The notes below the pieces were generated by a model. That model was not told the origin of the DNA, made no database searches, and saw only the letters and a program-made list of their open reading frames with translations. From Miltoncostaea sp963823515 (GTDB lineage Bacteria; Actinomycetota; Thermoleophilia; Miltoncostaeales; Miltoncostaeaceae), in the NCBI GenBank assembly GCA_963823515.1, contig CAWGMB010000001.1, positions 1 to 64,000 on the forward strand: a DNA stretch of 64,000 nucleotides, in the 5' to 3' direction. Of the stretch, positions 49,796 through 60,383 are shown in pieces (position 1 is the first letter of the stretch; every line of letters starts with the position of its first letter). The translations under genes were made by a program, and so were the position numbers.

Positions 49796-50440
49796 ATGCG
49801 CCGCTGGCGGTCGCGCAGCGAGTCGGAGATCCGGGTGATGGGCCCCTTCGTCGCGATCACCGCGCTCTGGGGCTACCCGTACCTGGTCACCTCGCAGGGG
49901 TTCGCGCCGTCCACCGCGCGCGCCTGGCTGCTGGTCTGCGTCGCCTCCTTCGGCGCGGCCGCGCCCTTGCTGGGCGCGATCGTCGCCCGGGCGCCGGGCG
50001 CGCGGGCGGCGCTGCTGCTCGGCACCACGCTGGCGGTCACCGGCGGCTGGGCGCTCACCCTGCTCTGGCCGGGCGGGCACCCGCCGCCCGCCGTGATCGC
50101 CGGCACGCTCGTCGTCACCGGCTCCGGCGGCGCCTGCGCGATGCTGGCGTTCGACGTCGCCCGCGCCGGCAACCCGGCCCACATCGCCGGCGGGGCCACC
50201 GGGCTCGCCAACACCGGCGGCTTCAGCGCGGCGGTCGCCGTGCAGCTGGCGGCCGCCGGCCTGCTCGGGTTGGGCGCCGGCGACATCCACATCGCCCTGC
50301 TGCCGATGCTCGGCCTGCTCGGGCTCGCCTGCGTCCAGGGCGTGCGCTTCGCGGCGGCCGGCGCGATCCGCGCTCCTCAGGCGGTGCCGAGCGCGACCAT
50401 CGCGACCCCGATGGCCAGCACCGCCACGCCGAGCACCTGA
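49796..50440 (+). CDS. C-terminal half of an MFS transporter (probable truncation)
   Basis: A 214-residue membrane protein matching only the second half of a major facilitator: VMGPFVAITALWGYPYLVTS, VARAPGARAALLLGT, then AFDVARAGNPAHIAGGATG and LANTGGFSAAVAVQLAAAGL are late-helix motifs. The N-terminal six helices and the start region are missing, and nothing resembling them lies upstream. ATG 49796 has no clear ribosome binding site. It overlaps the convergent EamA gene by 64 bp at its 3' end. It is either a pseudogene or a half transporter. Confidence 0.7.
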   Translation: MRRWRSRSESEIRVMGPFVAITALWGYPYLVTSQGFAPSTARAWLLVCVASFGAAAPLLGAIVARAPGARAALLLGTTLAVTGGWALTLLWPGGHPPPAVIAGTLVVTGSGGACAMLAFDVARAGNPAHIAGGATGLANTGGFSAAVAVQLAAAGLLGLGAGDIHIALLPMLGLLGLACVQGVRFAAAGAIRAPQAVPSATIATPMASTATPST

Positions 50441-51228
50441 CGCCGGGCCAGCCGCTCGCGTAACAGGACGAAGGCGCCGAGCGCCGCGAGCGCCGAGAAC
50501 TGGGACGCCATCACCGAGGTGACGGCGATGCCCTCGCGGGCGCCCCAGGCGAACGCCAGGATCCCCGCGACCTCGAACAGCCCAGCCGCGATCGCCAGGC
50601 GGCCGAGGCGCAGGGACGTCAGGGGACGCATGCCCGCTCCGAGCGCCACGCCGAGGATGATCACGCCCACGAGGCGCGCGGGTAGCGCCACCCAGCCGAC
50701 GGGGACCGACCCGCTCGCCTGCCCGGCGGCGAACAGGCCGACGCCGAAGGCCGCGGCGGCACCGCCCGCCAGCGCGAGCGCGCGTGGGCGGGCGGTGCGG
50801 GCCCCCCGCGGCGCGGCGTCCGGGGGGACCGCCACCAGCGCGATTCCGACGAGCACCGGCAGGAAGCCGATCGCGGTGAGCGCGGCCGGCCGCTCGCCCG
50901 CGGAGACGGCCAGCAGCGCGGCGACGGCGCCCTCGGCGGAGGCGATGCTGGCGACCACCCCGACCTCGCCCGTGCGCATGGCCGCGTAGATCAGGGCGAG
51001 GCCACCGACGTTGCCGACCCCCGCCAGGGCGAGCCACCCGGCGGCCGAGGCGTCGAGGCCCTCGGGCCATCCCGTGGCGGCCGCGAGGGGAGCGCAGACG
51101 ATGATCCCGCTCAGCATCACCCACGCGAGCGTGGCGGCGCCGCCGATGCGACGGCTGGAGGCGGCGGCGCAGAGGGTCGCGCAGGCCCAGCCGAGGGCCG
51201 CCCCCAGGCCGGCGAGGAACGGCGTCAC
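50377..51228 (-). CDS. EamA/DMT-family transporter
   Basis: A 283-residue ten-helix permease with two EamA repeats; the internal repeat is visible in the GWACATLCAAASSRRIG and AAFGVGLFAAGQASGSVP helices, and the late LAALGAFVLLRERLARRQV is the typical RhaT/DMT end. The substrate (amino acid or metabolite efflux) is unknown. The start is GTG 51228 with GGAG six bases upstream. It overlaps the truncated MFS gene tail to tail. Confidence 0.88.
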   Translation of the reverse strand: MTPFLAGLGAALGWACATLCAAASSRRIGGAATLAWVMLSGIIVCAPLAAATGWPEGLDASAAGWLALAGVGNVGGLALIYAAMRTGEVGVVASIASAEGAVAALLAVSAGERPAALTAIGFLPVLVGIALVAVPPDAAPRGARTARPRALALAGGAAAAFGVGLFAAGQASGSVPVGWVALPARLVGVIILGVALGAGMRPLTSLRLGRLAIAAGLFEVAGILAFAWGAREGIAVTSVMASQFSALAALGAFVLLRERLARRQVLGVAVLAIGVAMVALGTA

Positions 51229-51299
51229 CCGGCTCCGTCCACCGGGAGGAGGGCGCGACTGGTCACCGGCGGGGAGTATGGACGCATCCGCGCGGGCTG

Positions 51300-51305
51300 T
51301 AGGCT
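51300..51305 (+). promoter_or_regulatory. -10 box of the LapA-like gene (leaderless)
   Basis: TAGGCT ends six bases before ATG 51312; no ribosome binding site is present. Confidence 0.5.
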
Positions 51306-51311
51306 CGCGCG

Positions 51312-51548
51312 ATGACGACCAAGACCCCCGACGAACGGGACCGCGAGCGTCTCATCCGCATCGCGGTCGCCGCGTTGATCGGCCTCCTGGTGATCCTGTT
51401 CGCGCTCTTCAACCGCGAGCGCGTGACGGTCAACTGGGTGTTCTTCGAGCGCCAGTCGCGGCTGATCTATGTGATCATCGGCTCGGCCCTGCTCGGCGCG
51501 CTGGCCGACCGGCTGGTGCAGCGCCGGCACCACAAGCCCAAGGAGTAG
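51312..51548 (+). CDS. LapA-domain (DUF1049) small membrane protein
   Basis: A 78-residue protein with two helices (about 16-36 and 50-66) separated by NRERVTVNWVFFERQ, the LapA/DUF1049 signature. In E. coli LapA is involved in lipopolysaccharide assembly regulation; in monoderm actinobacteria the role is unknown. It looks leaderless and is closed by a large palindromic terminator. Confidence 0.85.
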   Translation: MTTKTPDERDRERLIRIAVAALIGLLVILFALFNRERVTVNWVFFERQSRLIYVIIGSALLGALADRLVQRRHHKPKE

Positions 51549-51550
51549 GC

Positions 51551-51588
51551 GCGGGCCACGGCCTCCCACGTGGGAGGCCGTGGCCCGC
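51551..51588. terminator. 38-bp perfect palindrome, bidirectional terminator
   Basis: From GCGGGCCACGGCCTCCCAC the sequence is perfectly self-complementary around CACGTG (19 bases each side). It lies between the LapA-like gene and the convergent betaine transporter operon, so it would stop both transcripts. Confidence 0.85.
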
Positions 51589-51596
51589 GGGTTCTC

Positions 51597-52514
51597 CTAG
51601 TTGAGGCTCTTCTCGGTGAGCCAGTCGCTGGCCACCATGTTCGACTCCTGCTTGTCGATGTCGGTGGCGGTGTTCCACGCGACCAGGTCGTCGGTCGTGA
51701 TCTGAGCGCTCAGCGCGTTCAGGTCCGTGCTCAGCTGGTCGCCGTAGGCGTCGAGCACCTCGGTGCGCACGATCGGGGCGATGTTCTGCGCCGGGTGCAG
51801 GCCCTTGTCGTCCTCGAGGATCTTGAAGCCGTTGGCGGTGATCTCGGGCGCGGTCGTGTTCCAGACCACGGCGTCGACCTCCTTCGCCTTCAGGGCTTCA
51901 CCGAGGAGCGGGCCGAACTCGATGGTCTTCTTGCTCTTGAACGTGATGTCGTAGACCTTCGGGTCGGTGTAGCCGATGTAGCACTGGGGCCGCTCGAAGC
52001 ACTGCGACGAGGCACCGAAGCGGTAGTCGAGACCCTTCACGTCGGAGATCTTCGTCGCCGGCGAGTCGCCGCGCACGACGAAGGCGTCGCCGTCGACGGC
52101 GGGCGAGTAGTCGAGCAGCGTCGAGCCCATGTCGGCGAGCAGCGGTGCGATGGTCGCCGAGACGGTCGCGGCGTCGCCCGAGGACGTGTCGTCGGGTGCC
52201 AGCGCCGCCTGGTCGCCGCCGATGTAGTCGATGATCAGATCGAGGTCACCGTTCTTGAGGCCGTCGAGGGCCTCGGTGCGAAAGCCCGCGGGCTCGAGGA
52301 TGTTGACGTCGTAGCCCTTCGCCTGCAGGTACTGGCCGTACACCTCGGCGATCGTGGCCGACTCGCTGAAGTCCTGTCCGCGCAGGTTGATGGCGGGCCC
52401 TTGTGGCGCCGCTGCGGAGGTGTCGCTGGTGCTGTCGTCATCGCCGCAGGCCACGGCGAGCATCGCGACCGCCGCCATCATGGCCAGCAGCCCCAGCAGT
52501 GTCCTGGTTCTCAT
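51597..52514 (-). CDS. Glycine betaine/choline-type ABC substrate-binding lipoprotein (OpuAC/OsmF-like)
   Basis: A 305-residue lipoprotein (MLAVAC lipobox) of the OpuAC/QAT binding family: NLRGQDFSESATIAEVYGQY, EPAGFRTEALDGLKNGDLDL and DYIGGDQAALA are conserved elements of quaternary-amine binders. It is the last gene of a four-gene operon and its ATG shares ATGA with the permease stop. The expected ligands are glycine betaine, choline or similar osmolytes. GGGAGATG supports the start. Confidence 0.9.
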   Translation of the reverse strand: MRTRTLLGLLAMMAAVAMLAVACGDDDSTSDTSAAAPQGPAINLRGQDFSESATIAEVYGQYLQAKGYDVNILEPAGFRTEALDGLKNGDLDLIIDYIGGDQAALAPDDTSSGDAATVSATIAPLLADMGSTLLDYSPAVDGDAFVVRGDSPATKISDVKGLDYRFGASSQCFERPQCYIGYTDPKVYDITFKSKKTIEFGPLLGEALKAKEVDAVVWNTTAPEITANGFKILEDDKGLHPAQNIAPIVRTEVLDAYGDQLSTDLNALSAQITTDDLVAWNTATDIDKQESNMVASDWLTEKSLN

Positions 52515-53254
52515 CGAGCATCTCCCGTTCGTTTGTTCTGCACCTGCCTCAGCCGCCGGACACCCTCGGGCAGGGCGACCCGCTCGAGCGCTCCGAAGGC
52601 CATGCCCGTCACCGTCGCGAGCGCGACGACCAGGATTGCCCCCCCTATGAGGAGCGAGTCGTTGTTCTGACCGAGTCCGTCTCGCACGTACCGCCCGAGC
52701 CCGTTGCCGCCGAGGAAGGCCCGGAGCGGCTCGGTTGCCACGACCGCCACGGCGGCCACGCGGATGCCGCTGAGTATCAGCCCCACCGCGAGCGCCAACT
52801 CTACGCGTATCAGCACGTCCCGCTCGGTGAACCCCATCGCCCGTGCGGCGTCCACCGCTCCCTCGTCGACCTGGCGCACCGCCGTGTACGAGGTGAGGAA
52901 GATCGGCGGCAGGGCGAGCATCGTCAGGGCGATGAAGATCGGCCAGGGCTCGAAGCCGTACCCCTGCGTGAGCGATATCGGCACGAGCAGACCCGCGATC
53001 GCGAACGTGGGGATCGCCCTGCCGACGTTGAGGGTCCAGGTGGCCGCGAGCTCGCCGCGCCGATGGTGGGCGAGGACCGCGGCCAACGGGACCGCGATGA
53101 GAACCGAAACGACCATCACGGCGACGCAGAGCGTGACCGTGTCGGCCAGCGAGGCCAGGATCCCGTCCTCGCCCCGCCAGGTCTGCTCCCGCGAGAACCA
53201 CTCCCACAGGCCGATGTCACGCGGCACGCCCGCCTGAGCCGCGAGCGCCGTCAC
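52511..53254 (-). CDS. ABC transporter permease for betaine/choline (second permease)
   Basis: A 247-residue permease of the OpuAB/ProW type with about five or six helices and the EAA-like loop DAARAMGFTERDVLIRVELAL, followed by GGNGLGRYVRDGLGQNN. GTG 53254 overlaps the first permease stop (GTGA) and its own stop overlaps the binding protein (ATGA), so the operon is tightly coupled. It pairs with the frameshifted permease 1. Confidence 0.9.
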   Translation of the reverse strand: MTALAAQAGVPRDIGLWEWFSREQTWRGEDGILASLADTVTLCVAVMVVSVLIAVPLAAVLAHHRRGELAATWTLNVGRAIPTFAIAGLLVPISLTQGYGFEPWPIFIALTMLALPPIFLTSYTAVRQVDEGAVDAARAMGFTERDVLIRVELALAVGLILSGIRVAAVAVVATEPLRAFLGGNGLGRYVRDGLGQNNDSLLIGGAILVVALATVTGMAFGALERVALPEGVRRLRQVQNKRTGDAR

Positions 53255-53925
53255 CCGGCGCGTCCACGGCGCGTCCACGGCGTCAGCGCGCGCCCCACGA
53301 GCCACAGGCCGAGGTCGAGAACGAGCGCCAGGGCCACCGACAGCACCGCGCCGACGATCATCGGCGTCCAGTAGGTCCGCCGCAGGCCGTCGAGGATCAG
53401 GTCGCCGAGTCCTCCCTGGCCGATGATCGACGCCACGGTGACCAGGCCCACGGTCGTGACCGTGGCCGCCCGGATGCCCGTCAGAGATGTAGGGCAGGGC
53501 GAGAGGCAGCTCGACCGTGAGGACCCGCCGGCGCGGACTGAGGCCCATCCCGTCGGCCGCATCGAGGACGGCGGCGGGAACCGAGCGGAAGCCCGCGATG
53601 AAGGCCGTGACCAGGATCAGGAACGTGTAGCCCGTGAGCGCGATCACGGCGGGCGTCTTCGACAGCCCGGTATAGGGCACCAGGATCCCGAAGAGGGCGA
53701 CGCTCGGGATGGTGTAGACGAAGGCCGAGAACGCCATGATCGGCGCGGTGGACCAGCGGTAGCGCAGGGCGAGCGCCGTCATGATCGCCGAGAGGATCAC
53801 GCCGAGCACCACGGAGATGACGGTGAGCTGGATGTGGTCGATGACCGCATCGAGGATCTTCCCGTCCCACTGATCGCGGATGTACCTCCAACGGATCAGC
53901 GGCTCGCTCGTCTGCAACGCGAGGA

Positions 53926-53929
<4 letters not shown>
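53251..53929 (-). pseudogene. ABC transporter permease for betaine/choline (first permease), frameshifted
   Basis: The N-terminal part reads VILALQTSEPLIRWRYIRDQ through the EAA-type DAADGMGLSPRRRVLTVELP, LALPYI. Near 53484-53488 one extra base breaks the frame: dropping it gives PYILTGIRAATVTTVGLVTV, then ASIIGQGGLGDLILDGLRRT and a normal C terminus (stop 53251-53253). Unrepaired, the first frame stays open all the way into permease 2. It is either a real inactivating insertion or a sequencing error. Start GTG 53929 shares GTGA with the ATPase stop. Confidence 0.85.
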
Positions 53930-55092
<1,163 letters not shown>

Positions 55093-55245
55093 CGGGTGGG
55101 CCCTCCATAGGTCGTCGCGACGGTTGGAGCGGGGCGCACTGACCCGGAGGCCAGAGCAACCAGCCTACCCTGGCCGCGCGACGAGCGCCGGGCACCCACC
55201 CACCGGGCCCCGTCGTGCGCGCCGCCGCGGCGGCATCATGGGGGC

Positions 55246-56784
55246 ATGAGTATCCCCTGGTGGAAGAGCGCGGTCGTCTACCAGATATACCCGCGCAGCT
55301 TCGCCGACTCGGACGGCGATGGGGTCGGGGACCTCGCCGGGGCGATCGACCGCCTCGGCCACCTGGCCGACCTCGGCGTGGACGCCCTCTGGCTGTCGCC
55401 CTTCTACCCCTCGCCGATGGTGGACTTCGGCTACGACGTCGCCGACTACACCGCAGTCGATCCGCTCTTCGGCGACCTCGCGACCTTCGACCGCCTCGTC
55501 GCCGAGGCGCACCGACTCGGCATCCGCGTGATCGTCGACTGGGTTCCCAACCACTCCTCCGACCGGCACCCCTGGTTCGAGGCCTCGCGCTCCTCCCGCG
55601 ACGACCCCCGGCGCGACTGGTACGTCTGGCGCGACGGCAGGCCCGGCGGGCGTCCGCCCAACGACTGGACCTCACACTTCGGCGGCGGTCCCGCGTGGAC
55701 CCTCGACCGGGCGACCGGGCAGTGGTACCTGCACGTCTTCGCATCCGCCCAGCCCGATCTCAACTGGGCGAACCCCGAGGTGGAGTCGGCCATGCTGGAC
55801 ACGCTGCGCTTCTGGCTGGACAGGGGCGTCGACGGCTTTCGCATCGATGTCGTCCAGGAGCTCGGGAGCGCACCCGACCCGCCGTCCCCGGCGATCCCGT
55901 GGTCGCAGGACCAGGATTGGCCGCAGGGCCACGCGATCATGCGCCGCGTGCGCAGGGTGCTCGAGGAGTACGACGACCGGATGGCCGTGGGCGAGGTCTA
56001 CGTGCCCGACCAGCGCCGGGTGGCGTCGTTCCTGGTCACGGGGGACGAGCTGCACCTGGCCCACAACTTCGTCTTCCTGCGCTGCGACTGGAGCGCGGAC
56101 GCCTTCCGCGCGGTGATCGAGGAGTTCGGCCGCGTGGCCCCGGCGCCGGCGTGGCCGACGTGGTTCCTCGAGAACCACGACCACTCGCGGGTGGCGACCC
56201 GCTACGGGCCGGGCCGGGCCCGCTCGGCGGCCCTGCTGGTGCTCGGCCTGCGCGGCTGCGCCTTCCTCTTCCAAGGGCAGGAGCTCGGGCTGCCCGACGC
56301 CCGCGTTCCCGCCGAGGCCGTCGTCGACCTCGACGGGCGCGACCCCGAGCGGGCGCCGGTCCCCTGGGAGCCGCCCTCGGCCGCCGGACCGGGCGCGGGG
56401 TTCACCACCGGCACGCCCTGGCTGCCGCTGGCCGGGGACGCCGAGCGCTTGGCCGCCTCGGTGCAGCGTGACGACCCCGGCTCGGACCTGTCGTTCTGGA
56501 GGCGGCTGATCGCGCTGCGCCGCGCGCATCCGGCGCTCGGACCCTCCGGCTCGCAGCGCATGCTCGACTCGGGCGGGGAGGTGCTGGCCTGGGTGCGCGA
56601 GGCGGGTGACGAGCGGCTGTTGCTGGCGATCAACATGTCCGCGCAGAGGGTGCTCTGCGACCTGGCCGGCCTCGACGACGCCCCCGCCCGGGTGCTGCTG
56701 TTGACCGACCCGGGCCGCCCGCAGGACGCGGCGCGCGCCCTCGGCCTGGCTCCGGACGAGGGCGTGGTGGTGCGCCTGCCCTGA
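55246..56784 (+). CDS. GH13 alpha-glucosidase/alpha-amylase family enzyme
   Basis: A 512-residue cytoplasmic glycoside hydrolase family 13 enzyme, oligo-1,6-glucosidase/alpha-glucosidase type: WWKSAVVYQIYPRSF, DWVPNHSSDRHPWF (region I), GVDGFRIDVVQ (catalytic Asp nucleophile), MAVGEVYV (acid/base Glu) and WFLENHDHSR (third Asp). Region V-type sequence and the final beta domain (EVLAWVREAGDERLLLAIN) are present. It could act on trehalose, sucrose or isomaltooligosaccharides. It is divergent from the osmolyte transporter, which hints at osmotic or compatible-solute metabolism. Confidence 0.92.
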   Translation: MSIPWWKSAVVYQIYPRSFADSDGDGVGDLAGAIDRLGHLADLGVDALWLSPFYPSPMVDFGYDVADYTAVDPLFGDLATFDRLVAEAHRLGIRVIVDWVPNHSSDRHPWFEASRSSRDDPRRDWYVWRDGRPGGRPPNDWTSHFGGGPAWTLDRATGQWYLHVFASAQPDLNWANPEVESAMLDTLRFWLDRGVDGFRIDVVQELGSAPDPPSPAIPWSQDQDWPQGHAIMRRVRRVLEEYDDRMAVGEVYVPDQRRVASFLVTGDELHLAHNFVFLRCDWSADAFRAVIEEFGRVAPAPAWPTWFLENHDHSRVATRYGPGRARSAALLVLGLRGCAFLFQGQELGLPDARVPAEAVVDLDGRDPERAPVPWEPPSAAGPGAGFTTGTPWLPLAGDAERLAASVQRDDPGSDLSFWRRLIALRRAHPALGPSGSQRMLDSGGEVLAWVREAGDERLLLAINMSAQRVLCDLAGLDDAPARVLLLTDPGRPQDAARALGLAPDEGVVVRLP

Positions 56785-57088
56785 CGGGCCCTGCTGGGCG
56801 CGCGAGTCGGCCTCGGCGAGCTCCCCCTCGGACATCCACGAGCGGCCCTTCACGTCGAGCGGGCGATGGTGCCGGGAAGGTCCTCCTTGCAGCACGGCCT
56901 CGGCCACACCGAGGCGAAGGCGGGGCCGTGAGGCGCGCCCCGGTGCGCGTCGTGGACGGGGTGAGCCCCTTCGGCGGTCACCGTGTTCGACGAGGACACC
57001 CACGCGCGGCCCCTGGCGATCCGGGCCCGTTAGGACGTGGGCGGCATGACGAGGGTCAACCACCCGATCGCGGGACGGGGCACGAACG
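56785..57088. other. Intergenic region without a supportable gene
   Basis: About 300 bp between the convergent GH13 and ahcY genes. Short frames exist on both strands (for example a plus-strand end reading VFDEDTHARPLAIRAR before a TAG near 57033, and a minus-strand piece reading VKGRSWMSEGELAEADSRA), but none has a convincing start, ribosome binding site or family. They may be decayed coding sequence. Confidence 0.4.
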
Positions 57089-57121
57089 CCCACGGCCGCC
57101 CCTGGCGGGGGCGGCCGTGGG
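57089..57121. terminator. 14-bp hairpin terminator of ahcY
   Basis: CCCACGGCCGCCCC (57089-57102) and its reverse complement (57108-57121) flank a five-base loop, 15 bases beyond the ahcY stop on the minus strand. No U-tract is present. Confidence 0.75.
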
Positions 57122-57135
57122 TCACGATCGGGAAG

Positions 57136-58586
<1,451 letters not shown>

Positions 58587-58590
<4 letters not shown>

Positions 58591-58976
58591 GCGTTCTCCA
58601 TCGGTTCGTCGGTGTGGGGAGCGGCCAGGGCGAGCAGGCGCATGTGCTTGGCCTGCTCGCGCTTGAGCCAGTCGGCGGCGCTGGTGCCGTCGGGGCGGAC
58701 GGGGCGCGCCTGCAACCAGGCGTTGACCGCGTCGGCGAGCGTGTTCTCGGTGCGCAGGCGCAGAGCGAAGCCGACCTCGCCGAGGGCGACGTCGTGATCG
58801 CGCAGCAGCTCGCGCAGGGTGCGCAGGCGCTGGAGCTCGGCCGCGCCGAACAGGCGGTAGCCGGACGCGGAGCGCTCCGGTACCACGAGGCCGATGCTCT
58901 CGATGTAGCGGAGCATCCGCGGGGACCACCCGGTGGTCTCCGCGGCCTCGTTGATCGTGAGGGTGTCCGTCTCCAA
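58587..58976 (-). CDS. MerR-family transcriptional regulator coupled to ahcY
   Basis: A 129-residue MerR-type protein. The winged-helix part LTINEAAETTGWSPRMLRYI and the second segment GLVVPERSASGYRLFGAAEL are canonical, followed by a short dimerisation helix and a C-terminal tail without Cys. It starts at TTG and overlaps ahcY by four bases, so both are made from one message. It may sense SAH, homocysteine or adenosine and autoregulate. A minus-strand TAAGGT lies nine bases before the start. Confidence 0.88.
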
Positions 58977-59058
58977 TGCGCGCCGACCTTATCACTGCCG
59001 TGTCAATGTTGGGGCCATCGGTGCCCCGGGCCCCGAGGGCTTCTGTACGTTCGCGGCC

Positions 59059-59766
59059 GTGGACATCCCCGCGATCCTGGGTGAGGCTTGGAGCCTCTAC
59101 ACCCGCTTCTTCGTCCGGTTCGTCGTGGTCGCCGGCGCCGTGTTCCTCGTGCTCGGCGGCCTCTTCAGCCTGATCGAGCGCACCGCCGCGGGGGGCGAGG
59201 GGACCCTCGTCACGTCCTTCCTCGTCTTCGTCGTGCTCAACGTCGGATACGTCTGGATCCAGGGTCCGCTGGCCCTGGTGACCGCGGATGCGCGCGCCGG
59301 CCGCGACACGCCCCCGCTCGGCGCGACCCTTCGCCGTCTGCGGCCGACGCTTCCCGCCCTCCTGCCGGCGGGCGCGCTCGCCGGCGCCGGGGTCGCCCTC
59401 GGCACCCTCTTCGCCATCGTGCCGGGCGTGTACCTGGCGACCCGCTGGTCGATGCTCGCGCCCGCCCTGGTCATCGAGGGACTCACCGTGCGCGCGTCCT
59501 TCGCCCGCTCGCACGCGCTCGTGAAGGGTCGCGGCTGGCAGGTCTTCGGCCTGCTGGCGCTGCTGCTGGGGCTCACCCTGGTGGCGAGCGTCTTCATCGT
59601 CCAGGTGCTGCGGGTGCTGGGCGCCGGCTTCGTGGGCGGCTGGGTCGGCTCGGCGATCGTCAATACGCTGATCACCCCGTATGCGGCGATCGCGATCACC
59701 CTGGTCTACTTCCGGCTCTCGGCCGGGCAGGGTGCCGGGCGGCCGCCGGAGGCCGCCTCCCGGTAG
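59059..59766 (+). CDS. Polytopic membrane protein (DUF975-like), unknown
   Basis: A 235-residue protein with about six helices. It opens DIPAILGEAWSLYTRFFVRF, and the later IVPGVYLATRWSMLAPALVI is the motif of glycerophosphodiester phosphodiesterase membrane-domain or DUF975 proteins. The function is unknown. The GTG at 59059 is preferred over an upstream GTG because the residues before it are low complexity. It is divergent from merR-ahcY. Confidence 0.75.
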   Translation: MDIPAILGEAWSLYTRFFVRFVVVAGAVFLVLGGLFSLIERTAAGGEGTLVTSFLVFVVLNVGYVWIQGPLALVTADARAGRDTPPLGATLRRLRPTLPALLPAGALAGAGVALGTLFAIVPGVYLATRWSMLAPALVIEGLTVRASFARSHALVKGRGWQVFGLLALLLGLTLVASVFIVQVLRVLGAGFVGGWVGSAIVNTLITPYAAIAITLVYFRLSAGQGAGRPPEAASR

Positions 59767-59831
59767 CCACGCCCGGATGCCGGCGGCCCCCGGCCGCGCG
59801 GGGGGTGTGGCGGATCACGGGCGACGGCGAA

Positions 59832-59849
59832 TCGGTTCGACCGGTTCGA
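59832..59849 (+). repeat. 9-bp tandem direct repeat in intergenic region
   Basis: TCGGTTCGA and CCGGTTCGA lie head to tail in the 213-bp gap before the amphi-Trp gene. Such tandem half-sites can be regulator binding sites; nothing else supports this. Confidence 0.3.
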
Positions 59850-59979
59850 GGACGGGGCGCCGGTGGGCCGTGCGTCACATCCTCGCCGCGCTCGCTGTCG
59901 ACGAGCAGGAACATCTGCTCGAATAGGGAGATTGCGTCCCTCGGGCGCGAGCCACGACCACCGGACGAGGGGTACGGCG

Positions 59980-60204
59980 ATGCAGAGGCACGTCTTCGAC
60001 ATGAGCGAGAGCGCGACCCACGAGCTGGTCGCCAAGCAGCTGAGGGACCTGGCCGCGCAGTTCCAGGCGGGCGCGGTGGAGCTGGCCTACGACGAGTCGC
60101 ACGCCCCGACGGGGATCGTCGATCCGGTGGACGTCGTCCTCGACCTGACGCAGAACAAGAACCACGTCGAGCTGAACATCAAGATCAGCTGGCAGACCGC
60201 CTGA
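59980..60204 (+). CDS. Amphi-Trp domain small protein
   Basis: A 74-residue protein of the amphi-Trp type: an N-terminal helix (ATHELVAKQLRDLAAQFQAG), then strands ending VELNIKISWQTA with the terminal Trp the domain is named for. The family is widespread in archaea and bacteria but has no established function. ATG 59980 follows GACGAGGGG. Confidence 0.75.
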   Translation: MQRHVFDMSESATHELVAKQLRDLAAQFQAGAVELAYDESHAPTGIVDPVDVVLDLTQNKNHVELNIKISWQTA

Positions 60205-60235
60205 ACGCGCTTCTTTCGCAACCCTTTCTCGCCAT

Positions 60236-60267
60236 GCGCAACCGCTGCGCCCATATCCGTGTTGCGC
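60236..60267. promoter_or_regulatory. Operator-like inverted repeat upstream of the TRAP transporter
   Basis: GCGCAAC (60236-60242) and GTTGCGC (60261-60267) form an inverted repeat with an 18-base spacer. Further GCAAC half-sites occur at 60218-60222 and 60298-60302, the last touching the -10 box. The spacing from the -35 suggests a regulator binding just upstream of the promoter. Confidence 0.5.
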
Positions 60268-60278
60268 GCATGTGTTCA

Positions 60279-60308
60279 TTGACACGAAAAGTGGACCGCA
60301 ACTAGCTT
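60279..60308 (+). promoter_or_regulatory. Promoter of the DctP gene (consensus -35)
   Basis: TTGACA (60279-60284, perfect consensus) is followed after 18 bases by TAGCTT (60303-60308). The local AT content is higher than elsewhere in the window. The leader would be about 70 nt. Confidence 0.6.
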
Positions 60309-60383
60309 CGCCTCGCGGGTCGCGGACCCGCGACGCACCGGCGTCGCCCGCGACAACCTTCTGGAATCAAGGGGGTGGGGCAA

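Noticed and set aside
56820..56935. Minus-strand small frame containing WMSEGELAEADSRA
   Set aside because: It has no defined start, and its end overlaps the GH13 3' end, so it remains unsupported.
58977..59058. SAH riboswitch in front of the merR-ahcY operon
   Set aside because: The gap is only 82 bp and lacks a recognisable SAH-element; regulation by MerR is more plausible.
59870..59926. An 18-codon frame (GTG at 59870) reading RHILAALAVDEQEHLLE after its start
   Set aside because: There is no ribosome binding site or family, and chance short frames are common at this GC content.
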